NCBI GenBank assembly: GCA_002491565.1
Contig: DKWE01000125.1
Location: 16,678-31,061, forward strand
Source: Lachnospiraceae bacterium UBA7160
Lineage (GTDB): Bacteria; Bacillota; Clostridia; Lachnospirales; Lachnospiraceae
DNA: 14,384 bases
Reading direction: 5' to 3'
Of the stretch, positions 1 through 7,281 are shown one piece after another (within the stretch, counting starts at the first letter, position 1; every line of letters begins with the position of its first letter). The notes under the pieces are model-generated. The model saw only the letters and a list, made by a program, of their open reading frames with translations. It did no database searches and was not told the origin of the DNA. A program made the translations under genes and the position numbers.

Positions 1-9
1 TTCCCGCGA

Positions 10-111
10 GCAACGAGCCAAGTAGCCGTACTTGCATGGATATTTGGCGGTACTGTGTGTGGGTGGTACACGTTTAGTACCGACTGGAGCGCAGACCAAA
101 TACCATGTTGC
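10..111. repeat. Nested inverted repeat (MITE- or REP-like palindromic element)
   Basis: Three sets of arms pair around one centre: GCAAC (10-14) with GTTGC (107-111), CATGGATATTTGG (35-47) with CCAAATACCATG (96-107, one base bulged), and CGGTACT (49-55) with AGTACCG (76-82). No coding frame was convincing inside it. Such long imperfect palindromes are usually dispersed intergenic repeats or the tips of small non-autonomous elements. I cannot tell which without seeing other copies. There is no run of T to make it a simple terminator. Confidence 0.5.
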
Positions 112-433
112 TTGCAGCGGAGCATTTGATTCTAAAGTAAACTTGCAATAAAATCACGAAAAGAATTACGTCCGGAAATAAATTTCTGTTAAATTCCAAG
201 GGAGATAATAATAGACGAAAGCTATCAACTAATAAAAATGCAATATTTCACAAAAACATGAGAGCTTGCTATAGTGAAATCATACAAAACACCGGAAACA
301 ACATTGCAGATGCAGGCTTACAGAGGATCTGAGCGACAGAGTTTTTCAGGGAATGTATACGTCCGTTTCAGAGCTGGTGGTTAGTACAGGCAGCTGTAGG
401 ATGTTGTGCCAGCACAGGAAAGGAGAAGAATGA
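112..433. other. Intergenic region with no identified gene
   Basis: This AT-rich stretch separates the palindrome from the esterase gene. I see no ORF with a good ribosome site and no sigma-A promoter with both boxes close to consensus. An open frame of about 25 codons that includes an internal ATG and ends at a TGA near 332 has no visible ribosome site. The promoter for the esterase operon probably lies here but cannot be pinned down. Confidence 0.4.
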
Positions 434-1318
434 ATGGGTGAGATACCGACGAGAGAAGAGATGATCCGTATGGTAGCGGAGACGAGAAAGCATGTGACAT
501 CTGCCACGGTTACGCCGGAAGAGATGAATGAGTTTCCGGCAGAGGTGAAGAAGATGCTGATCCCGACGCGAGAGGGTGATTCGGAAACATATCTGACTTC
601 TATGGAGGAGTCTGGGGACTGCTCTCCGCTGGTGATTAATTTCCACGGGGGAGGATTCATCCGGAGCAGAACAGAGAGCGACGAGCTGTTCTGCCGCAGG
701 ATGACACGCGCGCTGAAATGCCGTGTGCTGGATGTCGACTACCGTGTCGCGCCGGAGTATCCGTTCCCGGCAGGACTGCATGAGAGTTATGATGTGACGG
801 TCTGGGCGTGGGAACACGCAAGAGAGCTGTATATCGATCCGGATAAGATTATCCTGATGGGACACAGTGCCGGGGGCAACTTTGTCGTTGGCATCAGCAT
901 GATGCTGAAGGAGAACGGAAAATTTCGGCCACTTGGCGTCGTTTCCGACTATCCGCCGATGGATCTTGTAACCGATCCGGGCGACAAGGTGCAGCGGGGA
1001 ACTGTGATTCCGGTGGAGCGCGCACGGCTTTATAATCTGTATTACTGCGACAAAGAGCAGCTGGGCAGTCCGTATGCATCCCCGCTGTTTGCAAAGGATG
1101 AGATGCTGGCGGGCTTCCCGAAGTCGCTGTTTATCACGGCAGGGGAGGATACGCTCTGCACGGAAACGGAGCAGTTCGCGCTCCGGCTTGCGCAGCTCGG
1201 CAATGAGGTGACTCTGAAACGGTTCCAGGGGGTGGGGCATGCATTTACGATCTATCGCAGACCGGGGTACGAGGAGGCAAATGAACTGATATTTCGTTTC
1301 GTGAGAAATCTGCTATGA
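434..1318 (+). CDS. Alpha/beta hydrolase fold-3 esterase (HSL/Aes-like)
   Basis: A 294-residue cytoplasmic esterase of the hormone-sensitive-lipase type, which hydrolyses short-chain carboxylic esters. Visible: the oxyanion-hole motif HGGGF at 71-75, the family block YRVAPEYPFPA at 103-113, the nucleophile elbow GHSAGG with Ser145, a candidate acid Asp239 in AGEDT, and a catalytic His269 in GVGHAF. Length is normal for the family and there is no signal peptide. The ATG at 434 follows AGGAGA (421-426) by 7 bases; the ATG at 430 is closed by a stop after three codons. The next gene starts about 40 bp downstream on the same strand, suggesting cotranscription with the permease and malic enzyme. 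Substrate is unknown; a link to organic-acid esters is only a guess from context. Confidence 0.9.
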   Translation: MGEIPTREEMIRMVAETRKHVTSATVTPEEMNEFPAEVKKMLIPTREGDSETYLTSMEESGDCSPLVINFHGGGFIRSRTESDELFCRRMTRALKCRVLDVDYRVAPEYPFPAGLHESYDVTVWAWEHARELYIDPDKIILMGHSAGGNFVVGISMMLKENGKFRPLGVVSDYPPMDLVTDPGDKVQRGTVIPVERARLYNLYYCDKEQLGSPYASPLFAKDEMLAGFPKSLFITAGEDTLCTETEQFALRLAQLGNEVTLKRFQGVGHAFTIYRRPGYEEANELIFRFVRNLL

Positions 1319-1359
1319 GTGTGCGAAGCGGGCTTTGACTAGAAAAGGGGGATATGAGA

Positions 1360-2643
1360 ATGAACCAGTTGACGATTTGTCTGATTATCTGCGCGCTGAC
1401 CGTGTTCAGCTATGCGTGGGGAAAAATAAAAATGGGAACGACTGCAATGCTGAGCATGGTAGCGTTCGTAATTACCGGATGTATCGATCCGGCGACAGCA
1501 GTAGGAAATTTTGCAAATACAAATGCGGTAATGATGCTTTCTATGTTCGTGGTGGCGGCGGGTTTCAACCGCACACAGTTTGTGAAGAACTGCGCGGCGA
1601 GTGTGAACAAGATCGCGAAGGGCTCACTCACGATGGTGATGTGTGGCTATGTGCTGATCACAGTGATCCTCTGCCAGTTTATTCAGAGCTCGATGGTGGT
1701 CTTTGGAATTATGGCTCCGATGCTTGCAGCAAGCTGCGAGGAGCTGCACGTAAAACCATCTAAGGTTATGTTTCCGCTGATGATCGTCTGCATCGCGACG
1801 ATCTCGGTGCTTCCGCTTGGCAGCGGTGCGACGCAGTTTGCGGAGCTGAACGGTTATCTGGAGGCAAATGCATACACGACGTATCAGGTCGCTCTGACGG
1901 ATCCGATGAAGGCGAGACTGCCGATGCTGATTCTCATTGCTGCTTATGCGATCTTTCTCGGACCACGTTTTGCGCCGGAGCATCCAGTGGTGGAGACAAC
2001 AGAAGTTAAGTCGAAAAAAGATAATAAGGCGGCATTAAAGCCGTTCCAGGAGCGGGCAGGCTACCTTATCTTTATTCTTGTGACGCTCGGACTGATTTTT
2101 CAGAAGTTTCTTGGCATGCCGACCTGGGTGATCTGCCTGGCTGGCGCGGTTGCGATGGTAGTAACCGGTGTCCTTTCTGAACAGGAAGCGGTAGAGTCGA
2201 TTCCGTGGTGGATGGGCTTCCTCTTCATTGGTTCCCTGACCATGGGCGGCGCGTTGACGCAGACGGGCGCTGGCGAGGCAGTCGGAAATGTGCTGGCAAA
2301 TGTGATTGGAAGCCTTGGCAACCGTTATCTGATCGGACTGCTGTTCTTTATTGTGCCGTTCCTGTTGACGCAGGTCATGATGAACCGCTCTGTGATTACA
2401 ATTTTCGTGCCGATTGCAGTTCTTGCATGTAAGGCGATGGATGCAAACCCGGTTGGCGTCATGATTCTGGTGCAGTCTGCGTGCCTGAGTTCCTTCATGA
2501 CTCCGATGGCGACACCGGCGGTGCCGATGGCGATGGCTTCGGGCGGCTATGATCTTAAGATGTTGATGAAGCAGTCGATCCTTCCGGCGATTCTGCTCTG
2601 CATTGTCAGTGTGTTCTGGATCATGACGGTATTTCCGTTCTAA
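1360..2643 (+). CDS. SLC13/DASS-like anion (dicarboxylate) permease
   Basis: An integral membrane transporter of about 427 residues, rich in hydrophobic helices (roughly 10-12), with two similar halves joined by a charged loop near 213-233 (ETTEVKSKKDNK). Each half has the polar re-entrant type segment typical of the ion-transporter superfamily: QSSMVVFGIMAPM around 109-121, and MMNRSVITIFVPIA around 340-353 followed by MTPMATPAVPMA. This fits SLC13-type sodium-coupled uptake of di- or tricarboxylates. Because malic enzyme follows after 22 bp, malate is the best substrate guess, by inference. Two ATGs lie 6 bp apart (1354 and 1360). The ribosome site AAGGGGG (1345-1351) is almost touching 1354 but well spaced for 1360, which I chose. 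Confidence 0.82.
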   Translation: MNQLTICLIICALTVFSYAWGKIKMGTTAMLSMVAFVITGCIDPATAVGNFANTNAVMMLSMFVVAAGFNRTQFVKNCAASVNKIAKGSLTMVMCGYVLITVILCQFIQSSMVVFGIMAPMLAASCEELHVKPSKVMFPLMIVCIATISVLPLGSGATQFAELNGYLEANAYTTYQVALTDPMKARLPMLILIAAYAIFLGPRFAPEHPVVETTEVKSKKDNKAALKPFQERAGYLIFILVTLGLIFQKFLGMPTWVICLAGAVAMVVTGVLSEQEAVESIPWWMGFLFIGSLTMGGALTQTGAGEAVGNVLANVIGSLGNRYLIGLLFFIVPFLLTQVMMNRSVITIFVPIAVLACKAMDANPVGVMILVQSACLSSFMTPMATPAVPMAMASGGYDLKMLMKQSILPAILLCIVSVFWIMTVFPF

Positions 2644-2665
2644 ATGGAAAAAGGAGGAAAAAGTG

Positions 2666-3838
2666 ATGGACTACGGAAAAGAATCTTTGAAACTGCATTA
2701 TAATCTGAAGGGAAAAATAGAGATCATATCCCGCGCGGCGGTGGACAGCAAGGAGGCGCTTGCACTTGCCTACACACCGGGCGTTGCGGCTCCGTGTCTT
2801 GAGATTCAGAAGGATGTAAATAAAAGCTTTGAGCTGACACGCCGCTGGAATACGGTGGCAGTCGTGACAGACGGCACAGCTGTGCTTGGTCTTGGGGATA
2901 TTGGGCCGGAGGCCGGCATGCCGGTCATGGAAGGAAAATGTGTGCTGTTCAAGGAATTTGGCGGTGTGGATGCGATTCCGCTCTGTGTGCGCAGTAAAGA
3001 TGTGGAGGATATTGTGAACACCGTCCGGCTGTTGGCAGGCAGCTTCGGCGGAGTGAATCTGGAGGATATCTCCGCCCCGCGTTGCTTTGAGATTGAGAAA
3101 CGATTAAAGGAGTGCTGTGACATTCCGATTTTCCACGATGACCAGCACGGTACTGCAGTGATCACACTGGCGGGAATTATCAACGCGCTGAAGCTTGTCG
3201 GCAAGAAGTTGGAGGAGGTAAAGATCGTGACCTCCGGCGCCGGCGCTGCGGGAATCGCGATCATCCGGCTGCTGATGTCGATGGGGCTTCGAAATGTCAT
3301 CATGACTGACCGGCGCGGCGCGATCTATGAGGGGCGTGAGGGGCTGAACCCGATCAAGGAGGAGATGGCGAAGATCACAAATTTCAGCCATGAAGCAGGA
3401 ACACTGGCAGAGGTGCTCAAAGGGGCAGATGTGTTTATCGGAGTATCCGGTCCTGGCACTTTGACGGCGGATATGGTGAGCACGATGGCGAAGGATCCAA
3501 TCATCTTTGCCTGCGCGAACCCGACTCCGGAGATTTTCCCGGAGGAGGCAAGGGCGGCCGGTGCGGCCGTTGTATCGACAGGGCGCTCGGATTATCCGAA
3601 CCAGGTTAACAACGTACTCTGCTTTCCGGGGATTTTCCGGGGCGCACTGGATGTGCGTGCAACGGATATCAACGCGGAGATGAAAATGGCGGCAGCGTAT
3701 GCGATTGCCGGTCTGGTGAGCGATGAAGAGCTGAATGCAGACTATATCCTCCCGGCAGCTTTCGACCCGCGTGTGAAGGACGCGGTGGCAAAGGCGGTGG
3801 CAGAGGCGGCCAGAAAGAGCGGCGTCGCGCGGATCTGA
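2666..3838 (+). CDS. NAD(P)-dependent malic enzyme (oxaloacetate-decarboxylating)
   Basis: A 390-residue cytoplasmic enzyme converting malate to pyruvate and CO2 while reducing NAD(P)+. N-terminal malic domain: AYTPGVAAPC at 35-44 with the catalytic Tyr36, Lys91 in MEGKCVLFK, metal-site acids in NLEDISAP (133-134), and the FHDDQHGT signature at 156-162. The NAD-binding domain starts with TSGAGAAGIA at 189-198 and includes CANPTPEI at 283-290 and the NNVLCFPG block at 315-322. Length matches the short bacterial form without a phosphotransacetylase domain. GTG at 2663 is possible, but ATG at 2666 sits 8 bp from AAGGAGG (2651-2657), a better spacing. It is last in the run that begins at 434 and is followed by a terminator. 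Confidence 0.95.
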   Translation: MDYGKESLKLHYNLKGKIEIISRAAVDSKEALALAYTPGVAAPCLEIQKDVNKSFELTRRWNTVAVVTDGTAVLGLGDIGPEAGMPVMEGKCVLFKEFGGVDAIPLCVRSKDVEDIVNTVRLLAGSFGGVNLEDISAPRCFEIEKRLKECCDIPIFHDDQHGTAVITLAGIINALKLVGKKLEEVKIVTSGAGAAGIAIIRLLMSMGLRNVIMTDRRGAIYEGREGLNPIKEEMAKITNFSHEAGTLAEVLKGADVFIGVSGPGTLTADMVSTMAKDPIIFACANPTPEIFPEEARAAGAAVVSTGRSDYPNQVNNVLCFPGIFRGALDVRATDINAEMKMAAAYAIAGLVSDEELNADYILPAAFDPRVKDAVAKAVAEAARKSGVARI

Positions 3839-3866
3839 GAAACTACAGGAAAATAAACAGAGGTTC

Positions 3867-3912
3867 AAGGGACATGCTTATGGGAAAAGCATGTCCTTTG
3901 CATTTTGTTTTG
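3867..3912 (+). terminator. Rho-independent terminator after malic enzyme
   Basis: The stem GGACATGCTT (3870-3879) pairs perfectly with AAGCATGTCC (3887-3896), with a 7-base loop and two or three further A-T/G-T pairs below. It is followed by T-rich DNA (TTTGCATTTTGTTTT). It lies about 30 bp after the malic enzyme stop codon and closes the operon. Confidence 0.88.
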
Positions 3913-3928
3913 GTTGTAAGCTAAGTTA

Positions 3929-4361
3929 TTGGATCGGCTTCTCTCTAAGGGATCAAATACAACTGAGCAGAATGAAGTTTTGCGCAGCTTTGAAAATATT
4001 ATGAATGGACAGATTGTTCAGCGTGATAGGAAGTTCTATTTGAAAAATAGAGGGGAAGGGGAATTTGAGATGGGACTGGTATCAGATGGCTATCGCAAAT
4101 TGTCCATGATTATCTATATGATTCTGTCCGGAAGTCTAAACAAAGATGCAATTCTTTTCTGGATGAGCCGGAGACCAATATGAATCCGAAAATGATTCGT
4201 CCGATTGTACAGGCGCTTACCGTTCTTGCAAAAATAGGAGTACAGATTTTTGTCACAACACATGATTATTTCGTACAGCAGGAATTTTTGTTTGTCGCAG
4301 TTTTTTTGGCAAATCGTTCATTTATAAGCTTGACGAAACAGAATGCTATGAATATAATTAA
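3929..4361 (+). pseudogene. Degraded AAA-type ATPase (C-terminal remnant)
   Basis: This is the C-terminal part of an AAA/ABC-like ATPase related to OLD/RecF-type proteins. Frame one contains GLVSDGYRKLSMI and a run ending ILFW. Dropping into the next frame at 4162 restores DEPETNMNPK, the Walker B with signature Asp-Glu, and then IFVTTHDYF, the switch histidine region. The break fits loss of one G. A second shift in the T-rich stretch 4280-4310 is needed to reach a plausible tail (FIYKLDETE...) that stops at 4359-4361. The N-terminal half with Walker A is missing, and an in-frame stop at 3917 has no ribosome site after it. Base composition is more AT-rich than its neighbours, suggesting acquired DNA. 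Proteins of this kind often belong to defence or mobile modules; here it cannot be functional. Confidence 0.82.
4330..4358 (+). promoter_or_regulatory. Sigma-A promoter for the TetR-family gene
   Basis: TTGACG (4330-4335) and a consensus TATAAT (4353-4358) are separated by exactly 17 bases. Transcription should start near 4365, about 35 bp before the TetR start codon. The promoter lies entirely inside the 3' end of the dead ATPase gene. Confidence 0.75.
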
Positions 4362-4373
4362 TGTTATATAACA
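4362..4373. promoter_or_regulatory. Candidate TetR operator (12-bp perfect palindrome)
   Basis: TGTTATATAACA is a perfect palindrome covering the expected transcription start, and another TGTTAT half-site follows at 4376-4381. Its position just downstream of the -10 box is typical of an autorepression site for the adjacent TetR-family regulator. Binding is inferred. Confidence 0.5.
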
Positions 4374-4400
4374 AATGTTATGAAACGGGAGGGAGCAATC

Positions 4401-4961
4401 ATGCCGCCGAGGGCAAAAATTACAAAAGAGATGGTAATAGACGCAGCGTTTGAGGTTGCAAGGGCAGAGGGAGGAGAAACTATCAATGCACGGACTGTTT
4501 CGCAAAAGCTCGGCTGCTCTACTCAGCCGGTGATGTACCATTTTGCAAAGATTGAGGATCTGAAGAAAGCAACTTATGAAAAAGTGGGATGGTTTCACAC
4601 AGAATACCTGATGAAGGGCCATTCGCAGCAAACTGTCATGCTTGGGATCGGGCTGAATTATATCCGTTTTGCTGTGGAGGAACCGAACCTGTTCCGTTTC
4701 CTGTTTCAGTCGGGGTTTGCAGCGGAAAATAGTCTGCTGGAAATGATAGATTCCAGGGAACTGGAGCCTGTTATTTCTGCAATGCAGGAAGCAATGGGTT
4801 TCGATCTGAAGCAGAAAAAAGAGATTTTTGTAACGCTTGCGATGTTTGCCCATGGATATGCTAGCCTCATCGCAAATAACGGGTTGGAATTTGACGAACG
4901 TGTCGTGGCAGTGCATCTGGAGCGCGTCTATCGCGGGGCAGTTTTAGGAAACGCTGATTAA
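4401..4961 (+). CDS. TetR/AcrR-family transcriptional regulator
   Basis: A 186-residue DNA-binding regulator. The N-terminal helix-turn-helix spans about 8-55, with ITKEMVIDAAFEVARAEG followed by INARTVSQKLGCSTQPVMYHFAKIEDLK; VMYHF is the usual recognition-helix tyrosine-histidine pattern. The C-terminal half is helical and ligand-binding in the family, with no recognisable ligand signature. I chose ATG 4401 because GGGAGGGAG (4388-4396) is well placed for it; ATG 4380 would put the ribosome site inside the gene. It probably represses its own promoter and perhaps the membrane protease gene that follows 129 bp later. Confidence 0.9.
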   Translation: MPPRAKITKEMVIDAAFEVARAEGGETINARTVSQKLGCSTQPVMYHFAKIEDLKKATYEKVGWFHTEYLMKGHSQQTVMLGIGLNYIRFAVEEPNLFRFLFQSGFAAENSLLEMIDSRELEPVISAMQEAMGFDLKQKKEIFVTLAMFAHGYASLIANNGLEFDERVVAVHLERVYRGAVLGNAD

Positions 4962-4970
4962 AGCGTTTCC
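4947..4970. other. 9-bp perfect hairpin across the tetR-like stop codon
   Basis: GGAAACGCT (4947-4955) pairs with AGCGTTTCC (4962-4970) around a 6-base loop that contains the stop codon. There is no following T tract, so it is a weak terminator at best. It may separate expression of the regulator from that of the downstream gene or protect the mRNA end. Confidence 0.5.
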
Positions 4971-5090
4971 CGCACCGTCACCAGTTGGCGCAGCTTGTAT
5001 CAAGGGAGGCTTCTAGGTGTGAAGGGCGAAAGTCAACGAACGGGTTTCATAATCCTATCGGTGCTTTTTGCAGAAAGGCGGATAATAAGT

Positions 5091-5810
5091 ATGAAGAAAT
5101 TATATGAGAAAAATGAACTGAGCTTTTCACTGGTGTGGATCATTGCATATGTTGTCTTGTTTAGCATGGCAGATAGTTTCTCGGGTGATCTGGGAATAGA
5201 AAAAATAATTACGGCCCCAGTGAGCGTATGCTTTTCCCTGGTTCTTTTCGTCTGGATCAGCCGGAACAGCCTGCTGGAAAAATATGGATTGTGTCCATTT
5301 AAGGGAGAGTGGAAGTGTTATTTATATTTTATACCGCTTCTCCTGATCATGACCACAAATTTGTGGAATGGTGTAGCCGTGAATTGTTCTGCTGCAGAAG
5401 TTGTACTGCATATTTTGAGTATGCTGTGTGTGGGATTTATCGAGGAAGTGATTTTCCGGGGGCTTCTTTTTAAGGCAATCTGTAAAAGTAGTGTGAAGCA
5501 GGCGATTCTGATTTCCAGTATTACGTTTGGCATTGGTCATATTGTGAATTTGCTGAACGGAGCAGATGTTTTGCCTACTCTGCTGCAGATTTGTTATGCG
5601 ACGGCAATTGGTTTCCTGTTTACCATTATTTTCTACAAAGGAAAAAGTCTTTTGCCGTGCATTGTTACACATAGCGTGGTTAATTCCCTGAGCATTTTTT
5701 CTGTCCAGAGCTCGCAGACATTTAGGATAGCTGTTGCTGCGGCACTATGCGTGGTTTCTGCCAGGTATGCGATTTGGATTTTGAAAAAGGCTGAAAACCA
5801 TATATCTTGA
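5091..5810 (+). CDS. CPBP-family intramembrane glutamic endopeptidase (Abi/CAAX-like)
   Basis: A 239-residue polytopic membrane protein of the CPBP (CAAX protease and bacteriocin-processing) family. Visible motifs in order: FIEEVIFRG at 116-124 with the catalytic Glu118/Glu119 and Arg123, FGIGHIVN at 146-153 with His150, and IVTHSVVN at 191-198 with His194 and Asn198. These three blocks form the membrane-embedded active site. About six to eight hydrophobic segments surround them. Members process prenylated-like or bacteriocin peptides or give self-immunity; the substrate here is unknown. A longer frame opening at 4995 lacks a ribosome site and reads through non-family sequence, so the ATG at 5091 behind AAAGGCGG (5074-5081) is preferred. 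The TetR-family gene upstream is its likely regulator. Confidence 0.87.
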   Translation: MKKLYEKNELSFSLVWIIAYVVLFSMADSFSGDLGIEKIITAPVSVCFSLVLFVWISRNSLLEKYGLCPFKGEWKCYLYFIPLLLIMTTNLWNGVAVNCSAAEVVLHILSMLCVGFIEEVIFRGLLFKAICKSSVKQAILISSITFGIGHIVNLLNGADVLPTLLQICYATAIGFLFTIIFYKGKSLLPCIVTHSVVNSLSIFSVQSSQTFRIAVAAALCVVSARYAIWILKKAENHIS

Positions 5811-5871
5811 ATCAAACAATTAAAAAACATCATGGAAGTTGTCTCTTAGTGATGATATGCTGTTATTAGGT

Positions 5872-5957
5872 GCCACCAGAATGGTAGGTGGCTAGCTCTT
5901 TCCGGACTGCGTTCCTCCGTTTAGCTGGAAACCCACAAGGGAATCCGGGAGAGGAAT
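5872..5957 (+). promoter_or_regulatory. Structured leader upstream of a hydrophobic micro-ORF
   Basis: A hairpin GCCACC (5872-5877) / GGTGGC (5887-5892) is followed by a second possible stem in which GTTCCTC (5911-5917) pairs with GAGGAAT (5951-5957). The second stem would cover the ribosome site GGGAGAGGA of the micro-ORF at 5960. The first could alternatively be a weak terminator for the CPBP gene, being followed by CTCTTT. Confidence 0.35.
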
Positions 5958-5959
5958 GC

Positions 5960-6031
5960 ATGGCTACGTTGATGAGGGAAGGGCTGGTTGCGGTGATCAG
6001 CCTTGTGCTGACCGTGTTCGGTCTCGGATAA
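5960..6031 (+). CDS. Possible 23-aa hydrophobic peptide
   Basis: ATG at 5960 follows GGGAGAGGA (5947-5955). It encodes MATLMREG, then a hydrophobic stretch rich in V, L and I ending in VFGLG. It looks like a single membrane segment, as in type I toxin peptides, but I do not recognise the family. After the TAA (6029-6031) the same frame stays open for another 45 codons to 6169, ending IEKGLAILWKKG, so it could instead be a small gene broken by a stop codon. No convincing antisense promoter was seen opposite it. Function unknown. Confidence 0.3.
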   Translation: MATLMREGLVAVISLVLTVFGLG

Positions 6032-6255
6032 GTCATCACAGGTGAAAATACATTTCTTTCGAAAAATGCTTCTATTTTGTCAGTGTTTCATCAGCTCTGT
6101 ACGGCAAGTGTAGATTGGATTTATGGGCAGATAGAAAAAGGACTGGCAATTTTATGGAAGAAAGGCTAAAATATAGGAGATGGCAGAGCAGGGAAAAGCC
6201 AGAATGATGAAGATCAAAGTATAGGGCATATCATAAGGGAAGGAGACGGACGAAA
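6032..6255. other. Intergenic region before the nitroreductase-like gene
   Basis: This region holds an in-frame continuation (to 6169) of the micro-ORF frame, without its own start codon or ribosome site, and no clear promoter. The ribosome site GGGAAGGAG (6237-6245) of the next gene lies at its end. Confidence 0.3.
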
Positions 6256-6783
6256 ATGTCAGAAACATTAAAGGTATTGGAGACAAGAAGAAGCTGCCGC
6301 GCGTACAAGCCGGAGTTGATCGAGGAGGAGAAACTGCAGGCGATTATCAAGGCCGGAACTTACGCAGCTACTGGTATGGGAAAGCAGTCCCCGATTATCA
6401 TTGCAGTGACCAATAAGGCGATGAGGGACAGACTTTCTGCCATGAATGCAAAGGTGATGGGACAGGGAGAAGGCTTTGATCCATTCTATGGAGCGCCGGA
6501 GCTTCTGATTGTTCTTGCAAATAAGGATGTACCGACCTGTGTCTATGACGGCAGCCTGGTAATGGGCAACCTGATGAATGCGGCGGCAGACCTCGGGGTT
6601 GCCAGCTGCTGGATTCACAGAGCGAAGGAAGAGTTCGAGTCGGAAGAGGGCAAGGAGATCCTGAAGAGTCTTGGCATCGAGGGCAATTATGAAGGCATCG
6701 GTCATCTGATTCTCGGCTATGCAGCAGCGCCGTCGAGGGATGCCGCACCGAGAAAAGATGATTATGTCTACTATATCCGGTAA
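6256..6783 (+). CDS. Nitroreductase-family flavoprotein
   Basis: A 175-residue FMN-dependent oxidoreductase of the nitroreductase fold, expected to be a cytoplasmic homodimer using NAD(P)H. Visible: the phosphate/FMN motif RRSCRAYKP at 11-19, AATGMGKQSP at 37-46, the central helix DGSLVMGNLMNAAADLG at 98-114 leading to SCWIHRAK, and GHLILGYAA at 149-157. The length is that of short clostridial members. Physiological substrates of this group are rarely known. The start follows a strong site GGGAAGGAG. The VOC-family gene begins 5 bp after its stop, so the two are almost certainly translated from one mRNA. Confidence 0.92.
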   Translation: MSETLKVLETRRSCRAYKPELIEEEKLQAIIKAGTYAATGMGKQSPIIIAVTNKAMRDRLSAMNAKVMGQGEGFDPFYGAPELLIVLANKDVPTCVYDGSLVMGNLMNAAADLGVASCWIHRAKEEFESEEGKEILKSLGIEGNYEGIGHLILGYAAAPSRDAAPRKDDYVYYIR

Positions 6784-6788
6784 TCAGC

Positions 6789-7139
6789 ATGAGACTTCGA
6801 AATGTTTTGATTGTGGCGGAGGATATTGAGAAAGCAAAGGAATTCTACCACGATCTGTTCGGATTAAATGTAGTAAGAGACTTCGGAGAGAATGTCATAC
6901 TGTCCGAAGGCCTGGTGTTGCAGGAGCGAAAGACCTGGGAGCGGCTCATAAATGCTTCCACAGTAGTCGGGAATGCATCGGAGCTGTTTTTTGAGGTGTG
7001 CAGCTTTGACACATTTGTGCAGAAGGTGCGGGAGAAGCAGGCAACGGTAGTGGCAGAGCCAGCGGAAAATTCCTGGGGCAGGCGTGTGATCCGACTCAAA
7101 GATCCTGACGGGCATCTGATCGAGGTAGCGGAGAGATAG
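6789..7139 (+). CDS. VOC-superfamily protein (glyoxalase/bleomycin-resistance-like)
   Basis: A 116-residue single-domain protein with the paired beta-alpha-beta-beta-beta pattern of vicinal-oxygen-chelate proteins: NVLIVAEDIEKAKEFYHDLFGL at the N-terminus (shown as positions 5-26) and RLKDPDGHLIEV near 102-113. The final Glu112 is a typical metal ligand. Members bind metals and act as lyases, dioxygenases or drug-binding proteins, and sequence alone does not decide which. There is almost no ribosome site of its own, which suggests translational coupling to the nitroreductase-like gene just upstream and a shared detoxification-type role. Confidence 0.85.
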   Translation: MRLRNVLIVAEDIEKAKEFYHDLFGLNVVRDFGENVILSEGLVLQERKTWERLINASTVVGNASELFFEVCSFDTFVQKVREKQATVVAEPAENSWGRRVIRLKDPDGHLIEVAER

Positions 7140-7179
7140 CTGCAGGACTGGAGGAAAGCGCATGGTAATTTCAGCGATA

Positions 7180-7198
7180 ATTATACTACAAGTATAAT
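7180..7198. promoter_or_regulatory. Perfect inverted repeat containing a TATAAT box
   Basis: ATTATACT (7180-7187) and AGTATAAT (7191-7198) are perfect inverted arms around ACA. The right arm contains TATAAT, which may serve as a -10 box; the -35 region (about 7170-7175, TTCAGC) is poor. This looks like an operator overlapping a weak, perhaps activator-dependent, promoter for the small gene at 7282. Confidence 0.45.
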
Positions 7199-7281
7199 GA
7201 CAGCGAAAGAAAGATGTGATACAGTACGATAGAGGAAGCAAAAGCGGGTTCAGAAGAGACGGATCCGGGAAAGGAAAAGTG

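Noticed and set aside
368..1240. 290-residue minus-strand open frame
   Set aside because: Antisense to the esterase, whose catalytic motifs are complete. The antisense product is His/Arg-rich with no family pattern.
1335..1763. 142-residue plus-strand frame
   Set aside because: Overlaps the permease in another frame, with no coherent domain; the permease frame shows clear membrane segments.
4995..5090. 32-residue N-terminal extension of the CPBP protein
   Set aside because: No ribosome site at 4995 and the extension is not hydrophobic or family-like; the ATG at 5091 has both a ribosome site and the expected first helix.
4962..5090. Possible group II intron or mobile-element scar (GGGCGAAAGTCAACGAACGG)
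   Set aside because: The short motif looked familiar but I could not identify intron domains or repeat ends around it, so I make no call.
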